Below, piece after piece: positions 44,805 through 52,491 of a DNA stretch of 54,155 nucleotides. The position numbers were made by a program, and so were the translations under genes. A model generated the notes under the pieces. That model ran no database searches. It saw only the letters and a list, made by a program, of their open reading frames with translations, and had not been told where the DNA came from. Numbering within the stretch: the first letter of the stretch is position 1; each line of letters starts with the position of its first letter. This stretch comes from Terriglobia bacterium (GTDB taxonomy: Bacteria > Acidobacteriota > Terriglobia > Bryobacterales > Bryobacteraceae): positions 1 through 54,155 of the forward strand of contig JAIQFL010000142.1 of the NCBI GenBank assembly GCA_020073365.1, in the 5' to 3' direction.

Positions 44805-47690
44805 TCACTTCGGTCCAGCAGTCCAATTGATCACAACGTGGATTGACCCAGGGTCTGCCCCGTCGGTGGGTGTCTGTTTGATGAGCAGGAACCGGTTGCC
44901 GTCGGGCGATACGGCATATGGGAACTCTCGGCGAGTTCCGAGTTGAATAATGCCGGTTGGGAACAGCGGCTTGGGCTTGCCGATCTGAAGCTGCGGCGAT
45001 GTGCTCACGTCCACGGCCATAAGGACTCCGTTCGCGACAAAGAAAAGTTCCTTTCCGTCGGAGCGCCACCTCGGCTGCCTGCCTCCGCCGGTTGAAACCG
45101 GCAACGGCGCCCCCGGCGCGGAGCCCAACTCCGTGAATTGACGAAGATAGACCTCAAACTGCCCGCCGTACTCGTCGGAACTGTAAGCCACCCAGCGCGG
45201 CCCGCGTGAAGGGCCGGGAGAGAATTGCGCCTCAATCTCATCCGATCGGCTGTTCAGGAAAGGCTTGGGATTGCGGTCGCCTTTCAACGGCAGTATCCAC
45301 AAATCCGACCCGGTCGCCGGATTGCTGACACCATAAAGGAAGAAGCGCCCATCGGCGGACCAATCGAGCGGAAACTTGTCGTCATTGGATTTCCACAGCA
45401 ACTCCTCGTTGCCCGTCCCGGTAGCGTCCTTTTGATACAGATTGAATGGACCATCCCGATTCGAGGCGAATACGACACGGCTCCCGTCCGGTGACCAAAC
45501 AGGCATGATGGCTCGGCCGTGCTCGAACGTGAACTGAGTCGAGCGATCTCGGACAAGATCGATCTTCCAAATGTTGGAGCTAGGCGAAAACTGGTCGAAA
45601 GCCGCCAGTCGTCCATTGGGCGACAGGGCCACAAACCCGTATGTGCCCCGCAGGCCTACTTCGCCAGATGGCTTGCCTTGCCGATCGAACCATGCGAGTC
45701 GCCCACTCTCGGCTCGAATCCCCGGCCGGTAGGCAAGCGTGCCATTTGCGGAAGCGGAGAAGAGTCCATAGGTACGAAAAGACCAAACCGGATCGGCAAC
45801 CGGAAAGGGCTCGCCACTAACCGTAAAGCTGCTCGTATCGAACCGCTGGGCCATCAGAGTGTTCTCTTTCAGAAAAAGCAGATCTCCGGCATCGCTTTTC
45901 TTAAATCGAGGAACGTACAGACCCTGCGCGTGGGTGCGCAACAGCCTGTCCTTTCTCGTGCTGTCGAGTGTGCCAAGGTATACTCCCGTGTTGTCCGGAT
46001 TTGAGGACGAGACGAAATAGATGTAGTGGTGTCCGTCCGGCAGAAACTGCGGCATGGCGTGTCCCACCTCTTGCCGGGAACGGTCGAGTGTCGTGATCGG
46101 AACTGGTTCGCCTCCTGCTTGCGAGACGCGGAGCAGGCCGGTGGCACCACCATAGAAACCAAATAGAATCACGCCGTCCCGGTTCCACGTTCCGCCAGGC
46201 GCCGGCCCCGAGTTGCAGATCGTTTGTGCAGATCCACCACTGGCAACGCCGTCAACTTCAATCTTTTTGAGCTTGCCTCCTGCCCAAAAAGCGATCCAAC
46301 GGCTATCCGGGGACCAGAAGATGCCACTCGCAATCTCCGCTTTCGCGATCGGGCGGGACTCGAAGGAATCGAGGGCTCGGACCCAAATCACGCGTCCGCC
46401 ATCGGGGCCAATCGAACTGAAGGCAAGCCGGTGCCCATCGGGTGAAAGAGCCAGGCGGCTGCCGGGACCAACTTGCGACTTTTCGGGAAGGGGAATTTGG
46501 AAACGGATGGCGGCAGGTTCGGGCGCCGTTTCCCGCAAATGGGCAACCGCGATGGCGAGTAAGGCGAGCGCCGCGAGACCGAGCACGGCGAGCCCCCAAC
46601 GCAGACGCTTTGCAACTTGCCGGGAAGCCGCGTTTGGCGAAATCTCCTGGAGTTGGAGAGCTTCTTCGAACTCCGCCTCGGCGTCGCCGATATCGCGCAT
46701 GCGCCGCTTGCTGTCGCGTTCCAGGGATCGTCGGAGGAGTCGACGGATCGCCGCCGGCGTCTCTGCCGGCAGGGATGCCCAGTCCAGGTCCGACTTGAGT
46801 ACTGCGGCCAGCGTGTCCGACACGGTCTCGCCGCCAAACAACTGCCGTCCGGTCAGCATCTCGAACAGCACCACACCGAAAGCCCAGATATCCGAACGCT
46901 TATCAACAGGCGTACCGCGTGCCTGTTCCGGACTCATGTAGGCTGCCGTGCCCAGAATTACGCCCACGCCGGTTTTCGCCATGCTCAGCGTCGGCGAACT
47001 TTCCGGCTTGGCTTCCGAAGCAGAGTCCGGGGCCCGCCGCTTTGCCAACCCAAAATCAAGCACCTTTACGGTTCCGTCGGGTTTGATTTTGATGTTACCG
47101 GGTTTCAGGTCGCGATGCACGATGCCTAGTTCGTGCGCCGCTTCCAACGCAGCCACAATCTGGCGGGCGATGGCTATCGCCTCCTCAACCGGAACCGGTC
47201 CCTGTTTGATCCGCTCCGCCAGAGTCGGCCCCTCCACGAGTTCCATCACCAGATAATCCGGGCCGACATCGTGTAGCGTGCAGATGTTCGGATGATTCAG
47301 CGCGGCTACGGCGCGCACCTCGCGCCCGAAACGTTCGTTGAATTCCTCGTTGGAAATCTTTAGGGCCACCACTCGGTCGAGCCGCGTGTCGCGGGCGGCG
47401 TAGACGCGCCCCATACCGCCCGCGCCCAGCACACCCTCGATTCGATATGGTCCGAGTTGCGTCCCGACGGCCACGCTCAAATCATGATCGAGTAACTCTC
47501 CAAAGGCCTGCCAGGCGGCATCATCGACCAGGGCGGGCACACCGTTCAGTTCCAGCAATGACTCCACATCCCGCCGCAAGTCTTCGTCCCCCCGGCAGGC
47601 TTCCACCAAATACGCACTACGCACTTCCGGTTCCCGGTCCATGGTGGCCTGGTACATCGTCTCGACTTCGCGCCAGCGTTCGGGAGTCAT
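44805..47690 (-). CDS. Ser/Thr protein kinase with C-terminal PD40 propeller (kinase 3)
   Basis: A 961-residue protein. The first 60 residues form a helical pre-kinase segment (MTPERWREVETMYQATMDRE onward), common in acidobacterial kinases. The kinase domain has LGAGGMGRV (88-96), Lys111, HRDLKPGN (192-199), DFG (212-214) and AAYMSPEQARG. A membrane span lies near 367-388 (LAVLGLAALALLAIAVAHL). PD40 blades fill the rest, for example FWSPDSRWIAFWAGGKL, LSPNGRLAAFDQF, VWSPDGSRVVFASNRDG and WRSDGKELFFVANG. It starts 14 bp after the stop of ankyrin-cyclase B on the same strand, so the two are co-transcribed, and that operon is divergent from ECF factor 2. This repeats the kinase 1/ECF factor 1 arrangement. 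Confidence 0.9.
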   Translation of the reverse strand: MTPERWREVETMYQATMDREPEVRSAYLVEACRGDEDLRRDVESLLELNGVPALVDDAAWQAFGELLDHDLSVAVGTQLGPYRIEGVLGAGGMGRVYAARDTRLDRVVALKISNEEFNERFGREVRAVAALNHPNICTLHDVGPDYLVMELVEGPTLAERIKQGPVPVEEAIAIARQIVAALEAAHELGIVHRDLKPGNIKIKPDGTVKVLDFGLAKRRAPDSASEAKPESSPTLSMAKTGVGVILGTAAYMSPEQARGTPVDKRSDIWAFGVVLFEMLTGRQLFGGETVSDTLAAVLKSDLDWASLPAETPAAIRRLLRRSLERDSKRRMRDIGDAEAEFEEALQLQEISPNAASRQVAKRLRWGLAVLGLAALALLAIAVAHLRETAPEPAAIRFQIPLPEKSQVGPGSRLALSPDGHRLAFSSIGPDGGRVIWVRALDSFESRPIAKAEIASGIFWSPDSRWIAFWAGGKLKKIEVDGVASGGSAQTICNSGPAPGGTWNRDGVILFGFYGGATGLLRVSQAGGEPVPITTLDRSRQEVGHAMPQFLPDGHHYIYFVSSSNPDNTGVYLGTLDSTRKDRLLRTHAQGLYVPRFKKSDAGDLLFLKENTLMAQRFDTSSFTVSGEPFPVADPVWSFRTYGLFSASANGTLAYRPGIRAESGRLAWFDRQGKPSGEVGLRGTYGFVALSPNGRLAAFDQFSPSSNIWKIDLVRDRSTQFTFEHGRAIMPVWSPDGSRVVFASNRDGPFNLYQKDATGTGNEELLWKSNDDKFPLDWSADGRFFLYGVSNPATGSDLWILPLKGDRNPKPFLNSRSDEIEAQFSPGPSRGPRWVAYSSDEYGGQFEVYLRQFTELGSAPGAPLPVSTGGGRQPRWRSDGKELFFVANGVLMAVDVSTSPQLQIGKPKPLFPTGIIQLGTRREFPYAVSPDGNRFLLIKQTPTDGADPGSIHVVINWTAGPK

Positions 47691-47704
47691 TGCGTAGCTT
47701 CAGA

Positions 47705-49570
47705 CTATAACGTATTGGAGAGGGCAATCGCGGCCCACGCCGTCGCGGCGGCCGAGATGAACTGATCCTTACCATGCGGGAAGCCATATTCCTGGTACGG
47801 CTGGAACCCGAAGGCTCGCGTGCGCACGTGCCAGCTACCGTCCTCTAGCTGTGTTCGAAGGAGATAGGCCGCTCCCTCTTTGTAAGCCTGGCTCGCCGGG
47901 TTTAGTCCGCTGGCGTGTAAAGCGTACAAAGCTTCACCAGTCGCGTACGCGTCTGGCGCCATCTTGGGCAACTGGCCCCATCCACCGTCACCGCGCTGTA
48001 AGGCCAGCAGACGATCCGCCTGTCGAGAAATCTCGGACGGCTGCGCGCCCGCCCAGATGAATCCAAGCAGCTTGAATGCCTCATCCTGAGTGTCCCTGGG
48101 CTCCGCGGCCCGTAAGAACTCCATCGCGCGGCCGATCCGCACTTTCATTTCGTCGTGCAGGCCGGGAGCCGAGTATCGGTCGAGCGCCGAAATGGCCAGA
48201 GCTGTAGCATCGATCGGCGTGAAAGATAGCGGCGGCCGCAGACCAATACCATCATTCCCCCAGCCTCCGTCTGACTGTTGCAAGCCGGCCAGACACGACG
48301 TGACCGCATAGGTCATGAAACCGGGCGTGATCCCCTGGTCCCTGAAAGCATGCAACCCTTTCGTTGCGAGGCTCAGGAACGCCGGACCTGCACAGGAACT
48401 GAGCATCAGGTCTTGAACACGTGAACGGAATTCGCCGAGCGTGGCCGGCGCCGCGTGAGATGCAGCCTCCGGGTGCACGGCGATACCGCGCCTCAGGGCG
48501 ATGTTCAGGGCGGCTTGGGGCAGGCTGTTGTTATGGCACGACACGCAGCCGCTCTTCTCATGGAAGATCGCTCCGATCGGTTCCAGGACCGTCATCGCCT
48601 GTTGCACCGCTTGACGAGCGCTTCTGGGCTTTTCGCGGGGACCAGGCGCCGGCCCGCGAGAAACCCCCGGTTTCGCGCCCGCCTCGCGCAGCAAACGAGC
48701 CACTTCGGTCTCCCCTTGTGTCAATGCCCAGTCCAGCGCGGTGCGGCCCTCGTCATCCCGCGCGTGAAGATCGGCGCCTTTTTCGATTAAGAATCGGGCC
48801 ACGTCGGGGCGGGATGAAGTTGCCGCCATCATGAGCGCCGTCCAGTTGTGCATGTTCTTCGATTTGGGATCGGCGCCGCGCTGGATCAGGAGGCTTGCCG
48901 TTTCCAACTCGCCCGTTACCGCCGCGAGCGCCAAAAGGTTCACCTTCCCCGTGATGAGAAGCTGCGTTTGGCTTGGGCTGCCTCCCAAATCCAGGAACTC
49001 GCGCATTCTCTTTGGGTCGTTCAGTCCCAAACCTGGAATCGGACCCAGGTCCCCCGGGTTTCTCCATTTGACGCCTGCATCCGTCAGCAGATCGCGCAGC
49101 GCTGGGTTTGTGGTTGCGAAGGCAATCCGGATCAGTTCGGGCGCCTTAGGATCGGCTCCGCGCGCTAACAGTGTTCGGACCGACTCGAGGTTCCCGCGCC
49201 GGGCAGCGGTCACCAGCGCGGTGACGCCGTCCTTGGTCTTCGCGTTCACCAATGCGCCGCGATCCAGCAGCAGACGAACCTTCGCCGCGTCGGCGGTGGC
49301 CCACATCAGCGCTGTTGCGCCAAGGGCGTTCGCGGTATTGACCTCCGCACCGCGATCGAGCAGGACCCGAACGCATTCTGCCGATGAAAATGCTGCGGCA
49401 TCCATCAGCGCCGTGGCGCCGATCTCGTTCTGCTGGTTCGGGTCTGCGCCGGAATCGAGCATTGCTTTGATAGCTCCCGCCTCAGCACGTCGAAGTGTCT
49501 CGAGAATCCCACTTCCCTCGCTGGCCAGAATCGGGGTTAGAGCGATAGCGTACAGGATCAGTTTTTTCAC
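47705..49570 (-). CDS. Exported ankyrin repeats with terpene-cyclase-like heme domain (ankyrin-cyclase B)
   Basis: A 621-residue protein. The start was set at the GTG at 49568-49570, with GGAGG 10 nt upstream and a signal peptide (VKKLILYAIALTPILASEG) directly following. The longer frame lacks a good site. About eight ankyrin repeats occupy residues 20-310 (NQQNEIGATALMDAAAFSSA, VNTANALGATALMWATAD). Then follow the heme-c-type motif CVSCH (342-346) and the cyclase-like domain with SDGGWGNDG, RGDGGWGQLP, DAYATGEALYALHA, LEDGSWHV and GFPHGKDQFISAAAT. This is the same set as the paralogues, with no DXDD motif seen. An exported CXXCH protein could carry covalent heme. It is the first gene of an operon with kinase 3. 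The promoter probably lies in the 81 bp to ECF factor 2. Confidence 0.82.
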   Translation of the reverse strand: MKKLILYAIALTPILASEGSGILETLRRAEAGAIKAMLDSGADPNQQNEIGATALMDAAAFSSAECVRVLLDRGAEVNTANALGATALMWATADAAKVRLLLDRGALVNAKTKDGVTALVTAARRGNLESVRTLLARGADPKAPELIRIAFATTNPALRDLLTDAGVKWRNPGDLGPIPGLGLNDPKRMREFLDLGGSPSQTQLLITGKVNLLALAAVTGELETASLLIQRGADPKSKNMHNWTALMMAATSSRPDVARFLIEKGADLHARDDEGRTALDWALTQGETEVARLLREAGAKPGVSRGPAPGPREKPRSARQAVQQAMTVLEPIGAIFHEKSGCVSCHNNSLPQAALNIALRRGIAVHPEAASHAAPATLGEFRSRVQDLMLSSCAGPAFLSLATKGLHAFRDQGITPGFMTYAVTSCLAGLQQSDGGWGNDGIGLRPPLSFTPIDATALAISALDRYSAPGLHDEMKVRIGRAMEFLRAAEPRDTQDEAFKLLGFIWAGAQPSEISRQADRLLALQRGDGGWGQLPKMAPDAYATGEALYALHASGLNPASQAYKEGAAYLLRTQLEDGSWHVRTRAFGFQPYQEYGFPHGKDQFISAAATAWAAIALSNTL

Positions 49571-49592
49571 GATGTTCAAGCCTCCGACTGGG

Positions 49593-49622
49593 TTAACGGA
49601 AAAACCAGGCACGAACTACAAT
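49593..49622 (+). promoter_or_regulatory. Candidate promoter for ECF factor 2
   Basis: TTAACG (49593-49598) and TACAAT (49617-49622) are 18 nt apart. They match four of six and five of six of the sigma-70 consensus, about 30 nt before the sigma gene start. It overlaps the leader of the divergent ankyrin-cyclase B gene. Confidence 0.4.
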
Positions 49623-49651
49623 GGCTGGGAAGAGTTTTTCCTACGGCAAAG

Positions 49652-50236
49652 GTGACAGTGGGCGAATCACGAGAAATTACCGCGCTCATTCGTGCCTGGG
49701 GTGATGGCGACCAAACGGCTTTGGACCGTTTGACACCGTTGGTCTATGATGAACTGCGCAGAATGGCTAAGCGATATATGCGAAGCCAGCGGGCGGGTCA
49801 TAGTCTCCAGGCCACCGCTCTGGTCCACGAGGCCTACCTTCATCTGATAGACGCCAGGAGCGCCGGCTGGCGAGACAGGGCTCACTTCTTTGCCTTCTCC
49901 GCGCAGATCATGCGGCGAATTCTGATTGACGCGGCGCGGGCTCGCGCCTCGCAAAAGCGCGGCGGTGGAGCGCAGTATGCTGAGCATTCTACGGCAGTCA
50001 ATCTCGACGAAATTCCGGCCGTGGTCCCCAACCAGGGCGCCGAACTGCTCGCATTGGAAGACGCGCTAATCCGTCTGGAACAGATGGACGGGCGAAAGGC
50101 GAAGGTGATCGAGCTGCGTTTCTTCGGTGGCCTTAGCGTAGAGGAGGCCGCGGAGGTGCTCGAGGTTTCGCCTCAAACCGTAATGCGAGACTGGAGAGTG
50201 GCGCGAGTCTGGTTGGCACGCGAGTTACGTGTCTGA
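49652..50236 (+). CDS. ECF-type RNA polymerase sigma factor, TIGR02999-like (ECF factor 2)
   Basis: A 194-residue sigma factor closely similar in layout to ECF factor 1: region 2 with ALVHEAYLHLIDARSAGW and RAHFFAFSAQIMRRILIDAA, the basic linker ARASQKRGGGAQ, and region 4 with VIELRFFGGLSVEEAAEVLE and VSPQTVMRDWRVARVWLARE. This is the TIGR02999 pattern. The start is a GTG at 49652 or possibly the GTG at 49658. The latter has a better-spaced AAAGG site. No anti-sigma factor is adjacent. The divergent operon encodes ankyrin-cyclase B and kinase 3, and the convergent neighbour downstream is ankyrin-cyclase C. Kinase control of the sigma factor is plausible by analogy with other ECF-kinase pairs. 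Confidence 0.9.
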   Translation: MTVGESREITALIRAWGDGDQTALDRLTPLVYDELRRMAKRYMRSQRAGHSLQATALVHEAYLHLIDARSAGWRDRAHFFAFSAQIMRRILIDAARARASQKRGGGAQYAEHSTAVNLDEIPAVVPNQGAELLALEDALIRLEQMDGRKAKVIELRFFGGLSVEEAAEVLEVSPQTVMRDWRVARVWLARELRV

Positions 50237-50385
50237 CGGGCCATCGTCGCGAGTTTTCCGCTGCTGCCGCACTCCCGCCCGCCGCTTCAAGCGCGCCTCG
50301 ACTCGCTTCCGACTTGAATCTTCCTTCAGAATTTCTTCGACGATTTACGGCGGCGCTTCCCGGTCACGGACTAATTGCAGCAGGA

Positions 50386-52365
50386 TTACTGCACTCGCGC
50401 CTTAGCCGTCTCCGCCGCTAACGCCAACGCAGACGCGGCCCACGCCGTGCCGGCGGCCGAGATCCACTGGTCATGGCCATGCGGAAACCCACTTTCGAAA
50501 TAGGGCTGGAACTTCACGGCGCGGCTCTTCACATGCCAGGAGCCATCCGGGAATTGACTCGATAGAAGATACTTTACTCCTCGCTGATAAGCCACATCGG
50601 AGGTTGGCATCCGGCCAGCCTGCTGTAGTGCATACAGGGCTTGACCCGTCGCGTAAGCATCGCTGGGAAAACCCTGCCGCTGGGACCACCCCCCATCGGC
50701 CGCCTGCTGGGCCTGCAGCCTGCGGCCCAATGCCTCCAGCCGCCCAGAGCGGTCTCCGGCCCATTCAAGACCGAGTAATTGCATGACGGCCTCTTCGTTG
50801 CTTTGGGGATCCCTTTCCGCCAACCAGTGCCGCGCGCGCTCGATTCTTCTGGCGCTTTCCTGCTTCCATCCCGGCGGAGCATACAACTGAATCGCCCTAA
50901 GGGCGTAGCTGGTCTCGGAGACAGAACTGTATTCCAGAGGAGGCCGGTGGTCAAGACCGTGCCACGAGCCATCCGCTCGCTGTAGCCCCATGACGGCATG
51001 AACGACCGCATCGGTGAGGCTATCGGCGGGATAGTTCTGGGCGCCCAGACCGACCAGAAACAGGGTGTCCCGCATTGGAAACCCCTCGATTATCTGCATT
51101 TGCAGGAGAGGCTCGCGGGTCGGCAGGCGCACGCTAATCATCGCTTTCAACTGGTCGGTGGCAAGCGCTTCATTCACGGCGATCCCCCCTTTTCGGGCGA
51201 GTCCAAGCAAGATCGCCCCGAGCATGTGATGGTGGCAACCGACGCAGCCGGTGGCGCGAAAAAACTGTTCGTTGGCCGATTGGATCAACGTCATGCTCTT
51301 TTCGACAGCCTGCCGGGCTGTCAAATCGGCGTGAGGATGGGTGGCTTCCGGCACCGCCTCCATTGCCACTGGAGCCGCGCCGGAATCTTGCAGCATGCGC
51401 GCAATCGGTGTATCTCCCCAACGCTGCGCCCACGCCAGCGGGGATAGGCCATTCTTATCGGGGCTGTTGAAGTCGCTTGTTCTCTCCAGAAGAAGCCGTA
51501 TCACGTCCGCATTTGGAGTTTCCGATGCGACTGCCAGGGTCAGCGGCGACATTCGCCTCATTTCGCGCGCGTCGACGTCCGCCTGCTTATCAACAAGTGC
51601 TTGAATGATTTGCTTATTGTTCCACGGGGCGGCCCACAACAGCGCCGTCATCTCGCCTCGATCCGTCCGCCTGGCGCCTCGCGACTGCCGGTTAACGTCC
51701 GCCCCGGCGGCCAGCAGAAGCTTGACAACTTCCGGGGCCTCGTAAGCTGCTGCAGTCATCAGGGCCGTGGTGCTGTCCCGAACCTCGTTCGGGTCGGCTC
51801 CGCGTGCCAGGAGTTCTTTCACAATCTCGGCATCCGCAGCCTGGGATGCCGCCCAAAGCGCTCCTGCGCCACTCTCAGCGCGGACCTTAGAGTCGGCACC
51901 TCGATCAAGCAGGAGTCGAACAGCTTGGATGTTCCCGGTGGCCGACGCTGCCACGATGAGCGCTGTCCGGCCTGACTTCGCCCGCGCGTTCACGTTTGCC
52001 CCGTGCGCCAGAAGCAGGCGGATCTTCTCTGGTTCCCGTGCGGCCCACATTAGGGCAGTAGCTCCGGCCGCATCAGATGCGTTACTATTCGCGCCCTTGT
52101 CCAGCAGGAGTTTCACACAAGCAGTATCCGCGTACAGCGAAGCGTACATCAGCGCGGTCGCCCCGCGCGCGTCAGTCGCTTGCACGAGGGCTGGGCGGCG
52201 CAACTGGGAACGAATACTCTTGAGATCGTTATTGCGGATCGCACCCAGGAAATCCGCAGGCCTGGTCTGGAGCGCGGGAGACGCTACCGGGGGCGAGCCC
52301 TGGCCATTAGCCCACATCGCTCTGAGAGCCGCAACAAGAACGACATTACGTATGGTGTTTTCCAT
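50386..52365 (-). CDS. Exported ankyrin repeats with terpene-cyclase-like heme domain (ankyrin-cyclase C)
   Basis: A 659-residue protein. The start was set at the ATG at 52363-52365 (MENTIRNVVLVAALRAMWAN), a plausible signal sequence. The longer frame adds 34 residues that look non-coding and overlap the divergent gene. Ankyrin repeats (about residues 35-340) read, for example, ATDARGATALMYASLYADTA and VNARAKSGRTALIVAASATG. They precede the CVGCHHH heme-c-type motif (C374, C377, H378) and the cyclase-like domain with RADGSWHGLD, AADGGWSQRQ, DAYATGQALYALQQ, FPDGSWHV and GFPHGHDQWISAAGT. It has the same order as B and the opposite order to A. It is divergent from PD40-2. Role is unknown; the heme motif implies export and electron transfer or sensing. 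Confidence 0.82.
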   Translation of the reverse strand: MENTIRNVVLVAALRAMWANGQGSPPVASPALQTRPADFLGAIRNNDLKSIRSQLRRPALVQATDARGATALMYASLYADTACVKLLLDKGANSNASDAAGATALMWAAREPEKIRLLLAHGANVNARAKSGRTALIVAASATGNIQAVRLLLDRGADSKVRAESGAGALWAASQAADAEIVKELLARGADPNEVRDSTTALMTAAAYEAPEVVKLLLAAGADVNRQSRGARRTDRGEMTALLWAAPWNNKQIIQALVDKQADVDAREMRRMSPLTLAVASETPNADVIRLLLERTSDFNSPDKNGLSPLAWAQRWGDTPIARMLQDSGAAPVAMEAVPEATHPHADLTARQAVEKSMTLIQSANEQFFRATGCVGCHHHMLGAILLGLARKGGIAVNEALATDQLKAMISVRLPTREPLLQMQIIEGFPMRDTLFLVGLGAQNYPADSLTDAVVHAVMGLQRADGSWHGLDHRPPLEYSSVSETSYALRAIQLYAPPGWKQESARRIERARHWLAERDPQSNEEAVMQLLGLEWAGDRSGRLEALGRRLQAQQAADGGWSQRQGFPSDAYATGQALYALQQAGRMPTSDVAYQRGVKYLLSSQFPDGSWHVKSRAVKFQPYFESGFPHGHDQWISAAGTAWAASALALAAETAKARVQ

Positions 52366-52422
52366 TCGACAGCGATCTCCGTTTTGACACTCATCGTGGA
52401 GCCAAGTATCGCACGGACGTAA

Positions 52423-52465
52423 GCACGTGCGCGCCCTGAACCGCACGTGCGTCTTGTAATCAAGC
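52423..52465. promoter_or_regulatory. Repeated GCACGTGCG motif between ankyrin-cyclase C and PD40-2
   Basis: GCACGTGCG occurs twice (52423-52431 and 52443-52451), 20 bp centre to centre, roughly two helical turns, followed by AATCAAG. This resembles a tandem operator for the divergent pair and echoes the motif upstream of ankyrin-cyclase A. Confidence 0.4.
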
Positions 52466-52479
52466 ACTTATGGATCCTC

Positions 52480-52485
52480 TATAAT
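52480..52485 (+). promoter_or_regulatory. TATAAT element 6 nt before the PD40-2 start (possible leaderless transcript)
   Basis: TATAAT ends 6 nt before the ATG at 52492. If used as a -10, transcription would begin at or near the start codon. No Shine-Dalgarno is visible. A good -35 at the right spacing was not found. Confidence 0.35.
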
Positions 52486-52491
52486 CTCATC

